Below are positions 9,180 through 16,939 of a DNA stretch of 64,000 nt, one piece after another. The notes beneath the pieces are model-generated. The model was not told the origin of the DNA. It was given only the letters and a program-made list of their open reading frames with translations, and did no database searches. Numbering within the stretch: position 1 is the first letter of the stretch; the number at the start of each line of letters is the position of its first letter. Source of the DNA: an uncultured bacterium (GTDB taxonomy: Bacteria > Cyanobacteriota > Vampirovibrionia > Gastranaerophilales > Gastranaerophilaceae). The position numbers were made by a program, and so were the translations under genes. The stretch covers positions 20,251 through 84,250 of the forward strand of contig CADBUY010000015.1 of assembly GCA_902797965.1 (NCBI GenBank), given 5' to 3'.

Positions 9180-10289
9180 ATGACAGAACTATTCAACATG
9201 AAAGTAAACTTAAACAAAGTCTCAAAAGCTGTAAAACACTTTGTAGAAGATGTTGCAAAAACAGAGGGAAGCAAAAAAAGAATTGATACAGACAATGAGT
9301 TTAATCAACTTAGTATGTACCTGTCCGGAGCAGGAACAAGTATGAATAAAGATGAAATTGGATACATTCAAGGAATTATGTTTGAATATCAGGACAAAAA
9401 AGCAAAAGAATTTGAAGAAAATTGTGTAACAGAAAATACAAAAAAAGAAGTTTCAAAAATCGCAAAGCGGATGGGTGATAAAAAAATAATTGATACGGAT
9501 GAAGAAGCACAAGCACTTGCTACAATGTTAAGAAATACTCATAATGACTTAAATCAGGCAGATATAATATATATTCAGAATCTGCTGTTAACAAGCGGTT
9601 ACGCAAACTATTTACCAAAACCACCACAATCGCCTGTTCAAGTTGTCAATGTAACTATTAACGAAATTTACGTCGATGATAAAGAAGAAAAGAAACAAAA
9701 CATCGGAGAAGAAACTACAAACGAAGCAAAAGAAAAACCAGTTCACAAAAGACACACACCAACTCCCAAAGTAAGACCAAATAAACCACAGAAACCAACA
9801 ATTCCTACTAACCCAACCCCTCCGGAAGACAAAAAAACAGAAAAAGAATTTAAAATAGAAGAAAAAGACAGAAACAAAGGCTTTGGACTTGCTGACAGAA
9901 TTGTCCACGAACTCAACAGTCATATCGCAAACAATCAAGTTATTAAAAATGCACTCGGAGAAGTTGACAACAAAAATGCTTACAGTTTTATAGGTAAATT
10001 CATAAGTGCGGCAAAACAAGGTGTAAACAAAGGAGTATTTAGTGTAAGCGATTTATTTAATACATTAAATTACAGAGATACCTTACACGTTATGAAAGCC
10101 CTTTTACAACAAGCAAAAAGCATTGGACTGGAAAACACAAAAGCATACAATACACTAAAAGAAGAAATAGATTATGCAAAAAGATATTTGTCTGAAAATC
10201 CGAAAGCAGATCCAACAAAAATGACAATCGAAAAAGCTGACAGAGCAGTTAAAAACTTATACACCGAAATGTCTAAAGTTTACAACTAA
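9180..10289 (+). CDS. Unrecognised protein with two N-terminal repeats, Pro-rich linker and shared C-terminal domain
   Basis: A 369-residue soluble protein. Residues about 15-70 and 85-138 are two copies of one helical repeat: KKRIDTD...MNKDEIGYIQGIM and KKIIDTD...LNQADIIYIQNLL. A Lys/Pro/Thr-rich linker follows (about 185-222), then a C-terminal domain (235-369) shared with the protein at 8125-8679. The ID-T-D pattern in each repeat is EF-hand-like in tone but lacks a canonical 12-residue loop. A strong AAAGGAG lies nine bases before the ATG. It may be an adaptor built from repeat, linker and domain; no function is known. Confidence 0.75.
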   Translation: MTELFNMKVNLNKVSKAVKHFVEDVAKTEGSKKRIDTDNEFNQLSMYLSGAGTSMNKDEIGYIQGIMFEYQDKKAKEFEENCVTENTKKEVSKIAKRMGDKKIIDTDEEAQALATMLRNTHNDLNQADIIYIQNLLLTSGYANYLPKPPQSPVQVVNVTINEIYVDDKEEKKQNIGEETTNEAKEKPVHKRHTPTPKVRPNKPQKPTIPTNPTPPEDKKTEKEFKIEEKDRNKGFGLADRIVHELNSHIANNQVIKNALGEVDNKNAYSFIGKFISAAKQGVNKGVFSVSDLFNTLNYRDTLHVMKALLQQAKSIGLENTKAYNTLKEEIDYAKRYLSENPKADPTKMTIEKADRAVKNLYTEMSKVYN

Positions 10290-10302
10290 AATTTAATAAA
10301 AT

Positions 10303-10333
10303 GCGGCGATATCTGATGATATCGCCGCTGCTT
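10303..10333 (+). terminator. Intrinsic terminator, usable by both converging genes
   Basis: A perfect 11-bp stem (GCGGCGATATC with GATATCGCCGC) with a four-base loop is followed by a T-rich run on the plus strand and preceded by A residues. It sits between converging genes. Confidence 0.85.
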
Positions 10334-10354
10334 TTCTTCTCTCTCTTCTCTTTA

Positions 10355-11443
10355 TTAAGCCTTTATGTTATTTTTTGATAAACTTGCTTTTAAACCTTGT
10401 GCCAAATCGTGTCTGCCACTCTTTTCATAGATAGCAGTCATTGATTCTAAGAACTTTAAGTTATCAATATTTGGATTTCCCTGATTTACGGGAGCTGTAT
10501 TCACAGGAGTTGTATGTTTTTTAATAGGAGCTTGCTGCGGAGCCGTTGCCGTTGCAACAGATGTTCTTGGCTGAGCAAGTTGCTGCTGCATTACAGCCTG
10601 AGCCATCTGGTTACGCAGCAAAGGACTTACATATTGGTGCATTCTCGGATTATGGATAGGTGCTTGTTCATAAGGATTTTCATTTTCTTTCTTATATGCG
10701 TTTAAGCCATAATTTACTGTTGTAAACGGTTTATCAGTATTCATATAAGAATTGCCGGAAATAGGACTTACACCTTTATACATATCAATTTCTCTTTCAT
10801 TCAAATTTTGCTGAGGCAAACCGATTTTTGTTTCCGGATCTTTGCGTTTAAATAATCTTACTACAGCAAACACAAGTAAACCTACTAAGCCATAAGAGAA
10901 AACTTTATTCATTGTATCTGATGCTTCACCAACAGAATCCTCTAATTCTGAACTTATTGATGAAGATTTGTTAGTTATTTTATTAAACAGAGAACTTGTT
11001 TTACTTTGAGCAGCATCTTCTCTGTAAATAGGAGCATAATTATCAATTGGACTGTTCAACTTTATTTGTTGCTTTTCAGGAGTTTTTTCAACAGCCGCAG
11101 GAGCCATTGAATCAAAAGTAACACTTGATTCCTGAGCATTTTCAGCTTGGAAGAAAATACTTATTCCGTTATTTCCGACATTTTCTACCATTACGGTATC
11201 AACATTTGATACATTATTATAAACCGTATTCAAAGTTTTAGAAGCTCTTATACCTTTCATATTGAGAGTAATCTTGTTTGGTGCCTGCACTGATTTCTTA
11301 ACATCTACAGACTTATCTGCCACCAAAACTATATTGTATGTGTCCTTTACAGGAACAATTTCAATTGTCTGCAATACATTTTCCTCTGCACAAACTGTAA
11401 GCATGGATAATATTAAACCTATAAATAACAACGCTTTTTTCAT
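10355..11443 (-). CDS. Secreted or membrane protein with an AMIN-like domain
   Basis: A 362-residue protein. Residues 1-19 form a signal peptide ending at a likely Ala cleavage site (VCA-EE). Residues about 25-105 look like an AMIN domain: short beta strands with IVLVADKSVDVK, ITLNMKGI and ISIFFQAEN, as found in PilQ and AmiC where it holds proteins to peptidoglycan or polar sites. A membrane helix lies near 186-200 (YGLVGLLVFAVVRLF), followed by a Gln/Pro-rich cytosolic tail and a short conserved-looking helical end (LKFLESMTAIYEKSGRHDLAQGL). The AMIN assignment rests on pattern only. No partner secretin is nearby. Confidence 0.65.
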   Translation of the reverse strand: MKKALLFIGLILSMLTVCAEENVLQTIEIVPVKDTYNIVLVADKSVDVKKSVQAPNKITLNMKGIRASKTLNTVYNNVSNVDTVMVENVGNNGISIFFQAENAQESSVTFDSMAPAAVEKTPEKQQIKLNSPIDNYAPIYREDAAQSKTSSLFNKITNKSSSISSELEDSVGEASDTMNKVFSYGLVGLLVFAVVRLFKRKDPETKIGLPQQNLNEREIDMYKGVSPISGNSYMNTDKPFTTVNYGLNAYKKENENPYEQAPIHNPRMHQYVSPLLRNQMAQAVMQQQLAQPRTSVATATAPQQAPIKKHTTPVNTAPVNQGNPNIDNLKFLESMTAIYEKSGRHDLAQGLKASLSKNNIKA

Positions 11444-11532
11444 AATAAAATACTCTCTCTCCCTTAACTATAGTTTACATGATTGCCATGACCATGCCAT
11501 CAATCAAGAGATTAAATTTAATATGACTCAAC

Positions 11533-11550
11533 CTAGACCATATGGTCTAG
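11533..11550. promoter_or_regulatory. Perfect 18-bp palindrome, candidate operator
   Basis: CTAGACCATATGGTCTAG is a perfect palindrome 90 bp upstream of the AMIN-like gene. Its core TAGACCATATG recurs exactly at the start of the XRE regulator gene at 34.1 kb, so both may be sites for that regulator. A terminator is less likely because neither side has a clean T run directly after the stem on the strand that would need it. Confidence 0.4.
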
Positions 11551-11600
11551 ATTAAATTTTTTTGTTAGTATTTACAGCTATTAAAAACTAATAATGGATT

Positions 11601-12557
11601 TTATTTATTTTGATTATTTCTATATCCAATACCTGCTCGATATCCTGATATTGAATACAAAATCGGCAGTGATGGTTCAATCCACTTTAAGCCGGATAAC
11701 AAAGATACAGTTGCTATGTCATCTGTATGTAAACTTAAATCCAAAAGTTCAGGAGTTCGTTTTTCTTCTTTTTTACCTTTAAACATTATTGGGTTAATAA
11801 ATTTATTACCAATATAATTAGCTATTAAGCTGCCTCCTATAACTCCGGTTGTTAATATCCCTGCTACCATTCCTAAGCAACGTGCGGTTTTGGACTTAAT
11901 ATTCATCTGTTCTAAAATACCCAGCGCGATTCCGGCACCAATGTTGCATAAAAATATATTTGCCAAGTATTGATATATACCCTCATTAACTTTATTCGGA
12001 AGTTTCTCTTTCCAATCATCGCGATACAATTTATCAGCAGCAATCCCTCCTGCTATACCGCCTGCTACAGGGATAGCTCCATAGATAGAAAGCCATCCTA
12101 TTTCTTTAAAGATATCTTTTGCTTTGATATAATCAGGAGGCGGAATCAGTTTATTTCCAATTTCCTTATCTTTCTCGAATAATTTTGCAACTTCTTTAAC
12201 GCTCAACAAATTTTCTTTTGATTTATTTAATATTTCGCTAATCTCTTTTGAACCATTTGTATACGAATCTGCAATTACTTTATTTTCAGTTTTTACAGAT
12301 GCAAGAGATTGTGACATTTTTCTACCGGTGATTACTGATGCTATTTTAGGAGCTAAAATAGCGGATAAGACAGTCATCCCCAGTATAATACCAAGCTTTC
12401 CGCCCTCTTTTTTACGTTGTTCTTTAGGAGTATCACAAAGTTCCTTTGCCAAAACTACTCCTGAACCACCTGTAAGTATCATGGGAATATGCTTATTAAT
12501 CTTTGCTACTAAAATCGGCTGGTCTAAAAATTTTCCTATGGCTGAAATAGGAGTCAT
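11601..12557 (-). CDS. Unrecognised multi-pass membrane protein coupled to the DtxR-type regulator
   Basis: A 318-residue protein with several glycine-rich hydrophobic segments (for example MILTGGSGVVLA, IILGMTVLSAILAPKIASVI, GAIPVAGGIAGGIAADKLY, VAGILTTGVIGGSLIANYI). Its ATG overlaps the TGA of the upstream regulator gene (ATGA), so it is translated from the regulator's message. That coupling suggests control by metal, but the protein has none of the signatures of Nramp, FeoB, ZIP or ABC transporters. It resembles the small membrane proteins at 3.5-4.7 kb in style only. Confidence 0.7.
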   Translation of the reverse strand: MTPISAIGKFLDQPILVAKINKHIPMILTGGSGVVLAKELCDTPKEQRKKEGGKLGIILGMTVLSAILAPKIASVITGRKMSQSLASVKTENKVIADSYTNGSKEISEILNKSKENLLSVKEVAKLFEKDKEIGNKLIPPPDYIKAKDIFKEIGWLSIYGAIPVAGGIAGGIAADKLYRDDWKEKLPNKVNEGIYQYLANIFLCNIGAGIALGILEQMNIKSKTARCLGMVAGILTTGVIGGSLIANYIGNKFINPIMFKGKKEEKRTPELLDLSLHTDDIATVSLLSGLKWIEPSLPILYSISGYRAGIGYRNNQNK

Positions 12558-12976
12558 AAACTTTCCTTTTTATAATCCTCTATAACTTCTGAATGGCGCT
12601 TACAATAAAGAGTAAATTGACGCATTCTTTCCAGCACATCTTTTGATACAATGTGTTCAATCTTACATCCAATCTCCTCAGATTCTGCCGGACTCATTGC
12701 TAAAATTGTTTCAAAAAAATCTTTTAAAACATTATGCTTGTGATAAACATCAATGGCACTCATTTTTCCTTTTTCGGTTAATTTAATGGCACCATAACTT
12801 TCGTATTGAATTAATCCTTTTGTTACCAACTTTGAAAGGGCTTCTGAAACTGACGCGCGGGAGATATTCAGATGGCGCGCCAGCTCTGCACCCTTAAGTT
12901 GTGTCTTATTAAGTTCCGCAATGTAGATTGCTTCTATATAATCTTCTAATCCCGATGACAAATTATCTGTATTCAT
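12554..12976 (-). CDS. DtxR/MntR-family metal-dependent transcriptional regulator
   Basis: A 140-residue regulator from the ATG at 12976. A winged helix fills the first 65 residues (LEDYIEAIYIAEL, then KGAELARHLNISRASVSEALSKL as the recognition region). The metal-binding and dimerisation helices follow (VYHKHNVLKDFFETIL, CKIEHIVSKDVLERM), with the His, Glu, Cys and His residues typical of the family. There is no C-terminal SH3-like domain, so it is MntR-sized rather than DtxR-sized. An upstream GTG at 13009 is in frame but lies inside the promoter, so I reject it. The gene probably represses itself through the palindrome in its promoter. Confidence 0.85.
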   Translation of the reverse strand: MNTDNLSSGLEDYIEAIYIAELNKTQLKGAELARHLNISRASVSEALSKLVTKGLIQYESYGAIKLTEKGKMSAIDVYHKHNVLKDFFETILAMSPAESEEIGCKIEHIVSKDVLERMRQFTLYCKRHSEVIEDYKKESL

Positions 12977-12988
12977 ATTACAGAAATA

Positions 12989-13017
12989 ATTGTAAGGTAT
13001 ACCTAACACTTTGTCAA
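12989..13017 (-). promoter_or_regulatory. Promoter and metal-regulator operator of the dtxR-like gene
   Basis: On the minus strand TTGACA (13017-13012) and TACAAT (12994-12989) are separated by exactly 17 bp. The spacer holds the near-perfect palindrome TTAGGTATACCTTA (12993-13006), which resembles DtxR/MntR-type operators. The predicted transcription start lies only about 5 bases before the ATG, so the mRNA is leaderless or nearly so. Confidence 0.75.
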
Positions 13018-13030
13018 GAAAAAGTTTATC

Positions 13031-14008
13031 TTATTCTCGAGTAATTTTTTCCTCTCCGGTTTTTAAGTCAGTGACTGTCTTTTTACCGTTTTCTACTACG
13101 GTTACTGTATTATTTTGGTGGTCTACGATTTTTTTATATGTTACTTTGCCTGTTTTAGAATCTTTCACTTCGATAACGTCTGCTTGGACAACAGAATCAA
13201 AGATTTTTCTTGTATTGTTTGTTTTATAATCTGTTTCTTCTATATAAGATTTATTACTTACCGGATCCTTTTTAAATTCGTGCGTTTTTGCAATTTTTTC
13301 GTTTTCGTCTGCAAATCCTATCAAAACAAGTTGTCCTGTCTTACTGTCACGTTGTTCTACCTGATACAATTTCCCATTCGGACCATCAATATATATTATT
13401 TTTTCCCTTCCGTCATCTGTCATAATAAGTTTATCATTCTTTCCGTAATAATAAACATTATTATTACCAATTTCTTCAGATATATATGTATAAGCCGATT
13501 TATCATCATTCAGATATGTATTCAAATACTGAATCCCTGCATTTGTAACACCTGCAATCCAACGACCCTGCTTGTCATAATAACGAACTTTGTTTTCAGC
13601 TTTATTTTCTCTCATGGAAGTGCCGTCTTTAAATTTTGTAATCATCCAGTCACCCTCTGTTTCAGTACTTACGACCTGAGATTTGTCATCTGCTTTTGTC
13701 TGAAAAGACGTTATTTCTTGTCTTATTGAATCCTTTTTGATTTCCTCTTTATTTTTATTAAGGTAATTTACGACAGCATTGTATGTATCCTTTGTCCATT
13801 CTGCCGCACCATCAGTATATTGCATAACAAATTCCGCCAATTTGCTTGTAGTACGGTTAAAATCACTTAAAGATATCTTACCGTCACCATCATCTTTTAC
13901 AAAAATGCTTCCTATCTGCACCTGTTTAAACTCAAATTTTTCTTCGCTTCCTAAATCAGATACAACCCCTGACTTACTTACACTATTGCCGTTGATATTT
14001 AAAGACAT
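13031..14008 (-). CDS. Unrecognised protein with an EF-hand-like loop and beta repeats
   Basis: A 325-residue protein. Residues near 36-48 contain KDDGDGKISLSD, an EF-hand-like calcium loop in which positions 3, 5 and 12 are acidic but position 1 is Lys. The rest is rich in short beta strands with recurring Tyr, Gly and Asp-Lys pairs (RYYDKQGRW, VYYYGKNDK, IYIDGPNGKLY), reminiscent of wrapped beta or YD-like repeats. There is no signal peptide. An AGAAAGG site lies six bases before the ATG. Similar EF-hand-like genes occur at 319 and 38301, so this is a recurring local style. Confidence 0.7.
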   Translation of the reverse strand: MSLNINGNSVSKSGVVSDLGSEEKFEFKQVQIGSIFVKDDGDGKISLSDFNRTTSKLAEFVMQYTDGAAEWTKDTYNAVVNYLNKNKEEIKKDSIRQEITSFQTKADDKSQVVSTETEGDWMITKFKDGTSMRENKAENKVRYYDKQGRWIAGVTNAGIQYLNTYLNDDKSAYTYISEEIGNNNVYYYGKNDKLIMTDDGREKIIYIDGPNGKLYQVEQRDSKTGQLVLIGFADENEKIAKTHEFKKDPVSNKSYIEETDYKTNNTRKIFDSVVQADVIEVKDSKTGKVTYKKIVDHQNNTVTVVENGKKTVTDLKTGEEKITRE

Positions 14009-14115
14009 AAAAAACCTTTCTTTTTACTCTCATAAATCTATTAACGGCATTATTATAAAAAACTTTAACGATAAAATAAAAATTGTTACATTTTTAAATA
14101 TATTCAATTTTATAG

Positions 14116-14128
14116 TATAATTCTAATA
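14116..14128 (+). promoter_or_regulatory. -10 box placing the transcription start on the ATG
   Basis: TATAAT at 14116-14121 is followed by six bases and then the ATG at 14128. A weak TTTAAA lies 17 bp upstream as -35. No ribosome binding site is present, consistent with a leaderless transcript. Confidence 0.45.
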
Positions 14129-14829
14129 TGGTTAGATTGTTTGAAGATGAAGCAGCAGGCAAGGTTGCAAAATTAATATATTCTATTTTTCATTTTCAGG
14201 AGATATTTACACACATTCAACGTGTCAATTTTCCGGAAATTACTCCTTGTATATATGCAATGTGGCATTGCCATCAGATGTGCAATTACGGTCATCCGAA
14301 TTTTGAAAAGCTGAACATTATGGTTAGCCGCTCTAAAGACGGGGAAATGATTGCACAAGTCATTGAACACATGGGGTTTAAAACCATTCGCGGTTCTAAA
14401 GGCAAAGAAGGTGCTGTAGAAGCTTCTATGCAGCTTATATCAAAGCTTAAAGAAGGTGAAGATGGAGCCATAATGGTTGACGGACCAAGAGGACCGGCAA
14501 GAGTTGCAAAAAACGGAGTAATAAAACTTGCTAAAATGTCAGGAGTTCCTATTGTTCCGGTAACGTGGTATTCATCAAATTTTAACTGGATAAAATTCCC
14601 TTCTTGGGACAAATTAGAAATGCCAATTTTAGATACCAGACTTATTAATTTATACGGTAAACCAATTTATGTTGCGGAAGAAGACGATATTGAAGAAAAA
14701 CGAAAAGAACTTCAATCAAGTTTAGAAGAACTGGACATAAAAGCACCGGAAGCATTCAAAGAGGTATATCAATGGGGATTGTGGAAAAAGAAAAGGTCAG
14801 ACTCCTCGCAATTCAGATGGAATCCATAA
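14128..14829 (+). CDS. DUF374-type lysophospholipid acyltransferase family protein
   Basis: A 233-residue protein of the LPLAT superfamily, close to the DUF374 group that acylates lipid A or related lipids at the inner membrane. Visible motifs are MWHCHQM (near 41-47, position of the catalytic His region), SRSKDGEMIAQVIEHMGF, the RGSKGKEGAVEA block and DGPRGPARVAKNGVIKLA, which together define DUF374. A substrate-specific role cannot be read from sequence. It heads an operon: the next gene starts 58 bp inside it. The lack of a Shine-Dalgarno site together with the -10 position suggests leaderless translation. Confidence 0.85.
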   Translation: MVRLFEDEAAGKVAKLIYSIFHFQEIFTHIQRVNFPEITPCIYAMWHCHQMCNYGHPNFEKLNIMVSRSKDGEMIAQVIEHMGFKTIRGSKGKEGAVEASMQLISKLKEGEDGAIMVDGPRGPARVAKNGVIKLAKMSGVPIVPVTWYSSNFNWIKFPSWDKLEMPILDTRLINLYGKPIYVAEEDDIEEKRKELQSSLEELDIKAPEAFKEVYQWGLWKKKRSDSSQFRWNP

Positions 14830-15602
14830 TCGGAGAGCTTAACCTTAACATTGAAACTGTTAAAAATCTACTTATCGCAAACTTAGACAAATATGACGGA
14901 GCAGACTTTGTATTCTTACCCGAAGTTTGGACTGTCGGATGGCATACTCCGGATTTTATAAAAACGGCAGAAACGCTTGGAGAATCCAAAGCTGTAAAAA
15001 TGCTGCAGGAAATTGCTGTAAAATATAAGACTAATATCATTGGAGGCAGTTTTATCAGAAAAGATAAAGATAACTACTACAACACTTGCCCTGTTATAAA
15101 CCGTAAAGGTGATATCGTTGCAACTTACGATAAAAACCACTTATTTTCATACTATGGAGATAATGAGGGAGATTATATTACGAGAGGTTCTGCGCCTGTT
15201 ATGGTAGAGCTTGACGGAGTTAAGCTGGGTTTAACAATTTGCTACGACATACGTTTTCCTGAAATATACAGAGCGTACAGAAAAGCGGGAGCAGATATTT
15301 TGGTTAATATGGCAGCCTGGGGAAAAGCAAAAAAAATTCCATGGGATAGCATGACAACATCCAGAGCCGTTGAAAATCAATCATATATGGTAGCTCTTAC
15401 TCAGACAGGACTGCTTGCTGATAATAAAGAAAATCTCGGACATTCAATGATAATAAATTATGAGGGCAAAATATTAGACGAAATTGAAGAAATCGAAGGC
15501 GGAGTATATGCCGAAGTTAATTTACCCGAGATGTATGAATTCAGAAGCAAATGCACTGTTTTAAATGATATTAAACAAAGTTATGAGGTAATAATAAAAT
15601 GA
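14772..15602 (+). CDS. Carbon-nitrogen hydrolase (nitrilase / omega-amidase type)
   Basis: A 276-residue member of the nitrilase superfamily with the full Glu-Lys-Cys triad: E51 in FLPEVW, K121 in YDKNHLF and C157 in LTICYDIRFPEIYR. Sequence around the triad resembles omega-amidase (Nit2/YafV), which deaminates alpha-ketoglutaramate or similar amides. Length is typical. The start lies inside the end of the acyltransferase gene and the stop overlaps the next start by 4 bp (ATGA), so all are cotranslated. Confidence 0.88.
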   Translation: MGIVEKEKVRLLAIQMESIIGELNLNIETVKNLLIANLDKYDGADFVFLPEVWTVGWHTPDFIKTAETLGESKAVKMLQEIAVKYKTNIIGGSFIRKDKDNYYNTCPVINRKGDIVATYDKNHLFSYYGDNEGDYITRGSAPVMVELDGVKLGLTICYDIRFPEIYRAYRKAGADILVNMAAWGKAKKIPWDSMTTSRAVENQSYMVALTQTGLLADNKENLGHSMIINYEGKILDEIEEIEGGVYAEVNLPEMYEFRSKCTVLNDIKQSYEVIIK

Positions 15603-16933
15603 AAAAAATCCTATCCTTAATATTATTATTCGGATTAATAAGCTGCTCTGTTGACGCAAGAATAACAAACAGAGATTTTAACTCTATAATAAAAGAATCC
15701 GGCATACCTGCAAGTTCTGTTGCTATTTCTATAAAAAATATTGACAACGGAAAAATTATTTATACCCATAACGATAGAATTCTTATGCACCCTGCCTCAG
15801 TTCAAAAACTTCTTACAATAGTTCCTATTATGCAGGTTTTAACAGAAGATTACAATTTGACAACAGAACTTTATTCAAGAGGTAATAATGAATATGTAAT
15901 CAAATTAGGTGCCGATCCGTATTTAACGGATTCAGATTTACGTTCATTAGTAAGCAACATCAACCCTGATAAAGTAAAAAAAATCTATATTGATGATTCA
16001 ATAATAGAAAAAAAAGATTGGGGAGAAGGATGGCAATGGGATGATGATTTGAATACATGGATGCCAAGATTTAACGCCTATAACCTTGACGGAAATATTA
16101 TTTCTTTAACAATTATGCCTACTGTTGAAGGACGTCAGGCTGCAATAATTAATTCAAGCAAATATCCGTTAGCATTTTTCAATTACGTTACAACAGGTAA
16201 ACAGACAAATATCAAAGTTTCCAGAAACAACATTATTGCAGCTAACGCAATTAAGCTTGAAGGCACAGTAAATTCGCCCTACAAAACCTCAATAACAAAT
16301 AATAATCTGAAAAGATATTTTGAAGTTAAATTAACTAATGCTTTGGAGGATCGTAACATTTACCTTAAAGAAGCATACGGAACAACAACAGTAAAACCTT
16401 CGGACAAAAAAATCGGTGAAGTTTTTCGTCCGATAAAATTTGCAGTAGATGATATACTTCAAAACAGTAACAACATGGCAATTGAATCAATTGCTAAAAT
16501 TGCAGCAGGAAAATATTACAAGAAACAGGGTACGGATACAGATGCAATCAATCTGTTCAACAAATTTTATGAACAATACGGCTTAAATAAATCCAGAATT
16601 AAGATAGTTGATGCAAGCGGTGTTTCTAAAAACAATTTAACGGATGCTGATTTTATAACAGAATATTTGGTAAAAAACCAATCCGAAAAAGTTATGGACA
16701 GTTTGGCTCAACCGGGTGTAGGAACGCTTACGGAAAGAATGCTGCCACTTAAAAATAACTTAAAAGCAAAAACAGGAACGCTGTCTGATATAAGTTCAAT
16801 AGCAGGATATTTAACAGCAAGAAATGGTAATAAATACGCATTTTGTATAATAATAAATGACCCTGCTTCAAGCAATTCTTCTAAAAAGAACCTTGAAAAC
16901 TATATTCTGCGTGAAATATATATGAAACTATAA
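15599..16933 (+). CDS. dacB: D-alanyl-D-alanine carboxypeptidase/endopeptidase (PBP4, peptidase S13)
   Basis: A 444-residue penicillin-binding protein that trims peptidoglycan peptides or cleaves cross-links in the periplasm. The three active-site motifs are SVQK (S67-K70), SNN (290-292) and KTG (391-393). Residues 1-16 form a signal peptide ending LISC, which fits a lipoprotein lipobox, so the protein may be lipid anchored; type I cleavage after SVDA is the alternative. The start overlaps the nitrilase stop (ATGA). Confidence 0.9.
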   Translation: MKKILSLILLFGLISCSVDARITNRDFNSIIKESGIPASSVAISIKNIDNGKIIYTHNDRILMHPASVQKLLTIVPIMQVLTEDYNLTTELYSRGNNEYVIKLGADPYLTDSDLRSLVSNINPDKVKKIYIDDSIIEKKDWGEGWQWDDDLNTWMPRFNAYNLDGNIISLTIMPTVEGRQAAIINSSKYPLAFFNYVTTGKQTNIKVSRNNIIAANAIKLEGTVNSPYKTSITNNNLKRYFEVKLTNALEDRNIYLKEAYGTTTVKPSDKKIGEVFRPIKFAVDDILQNSNNMAIESIAKIAAGKYYKKQGTDTDAINLFNKFYEQYGLNKSRIKIVDASGVSKNNLTDADFITEYLVKNQSEKVMDSLAQPGVGTLTERMLPLKNNLKAKTGTLSDISSIAGYLTARNGNKYAFCIIINDPASSNSSKKNLENYILREIYMKL

Positions 16934-16939
16934 AAACGG

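Noticed and set aside
12977..13009. Longer DtxR-type protein starting at GTG 13009
   Set aside because: The extra codons lie over the promoter and operator and are not part of the family N-terminus.
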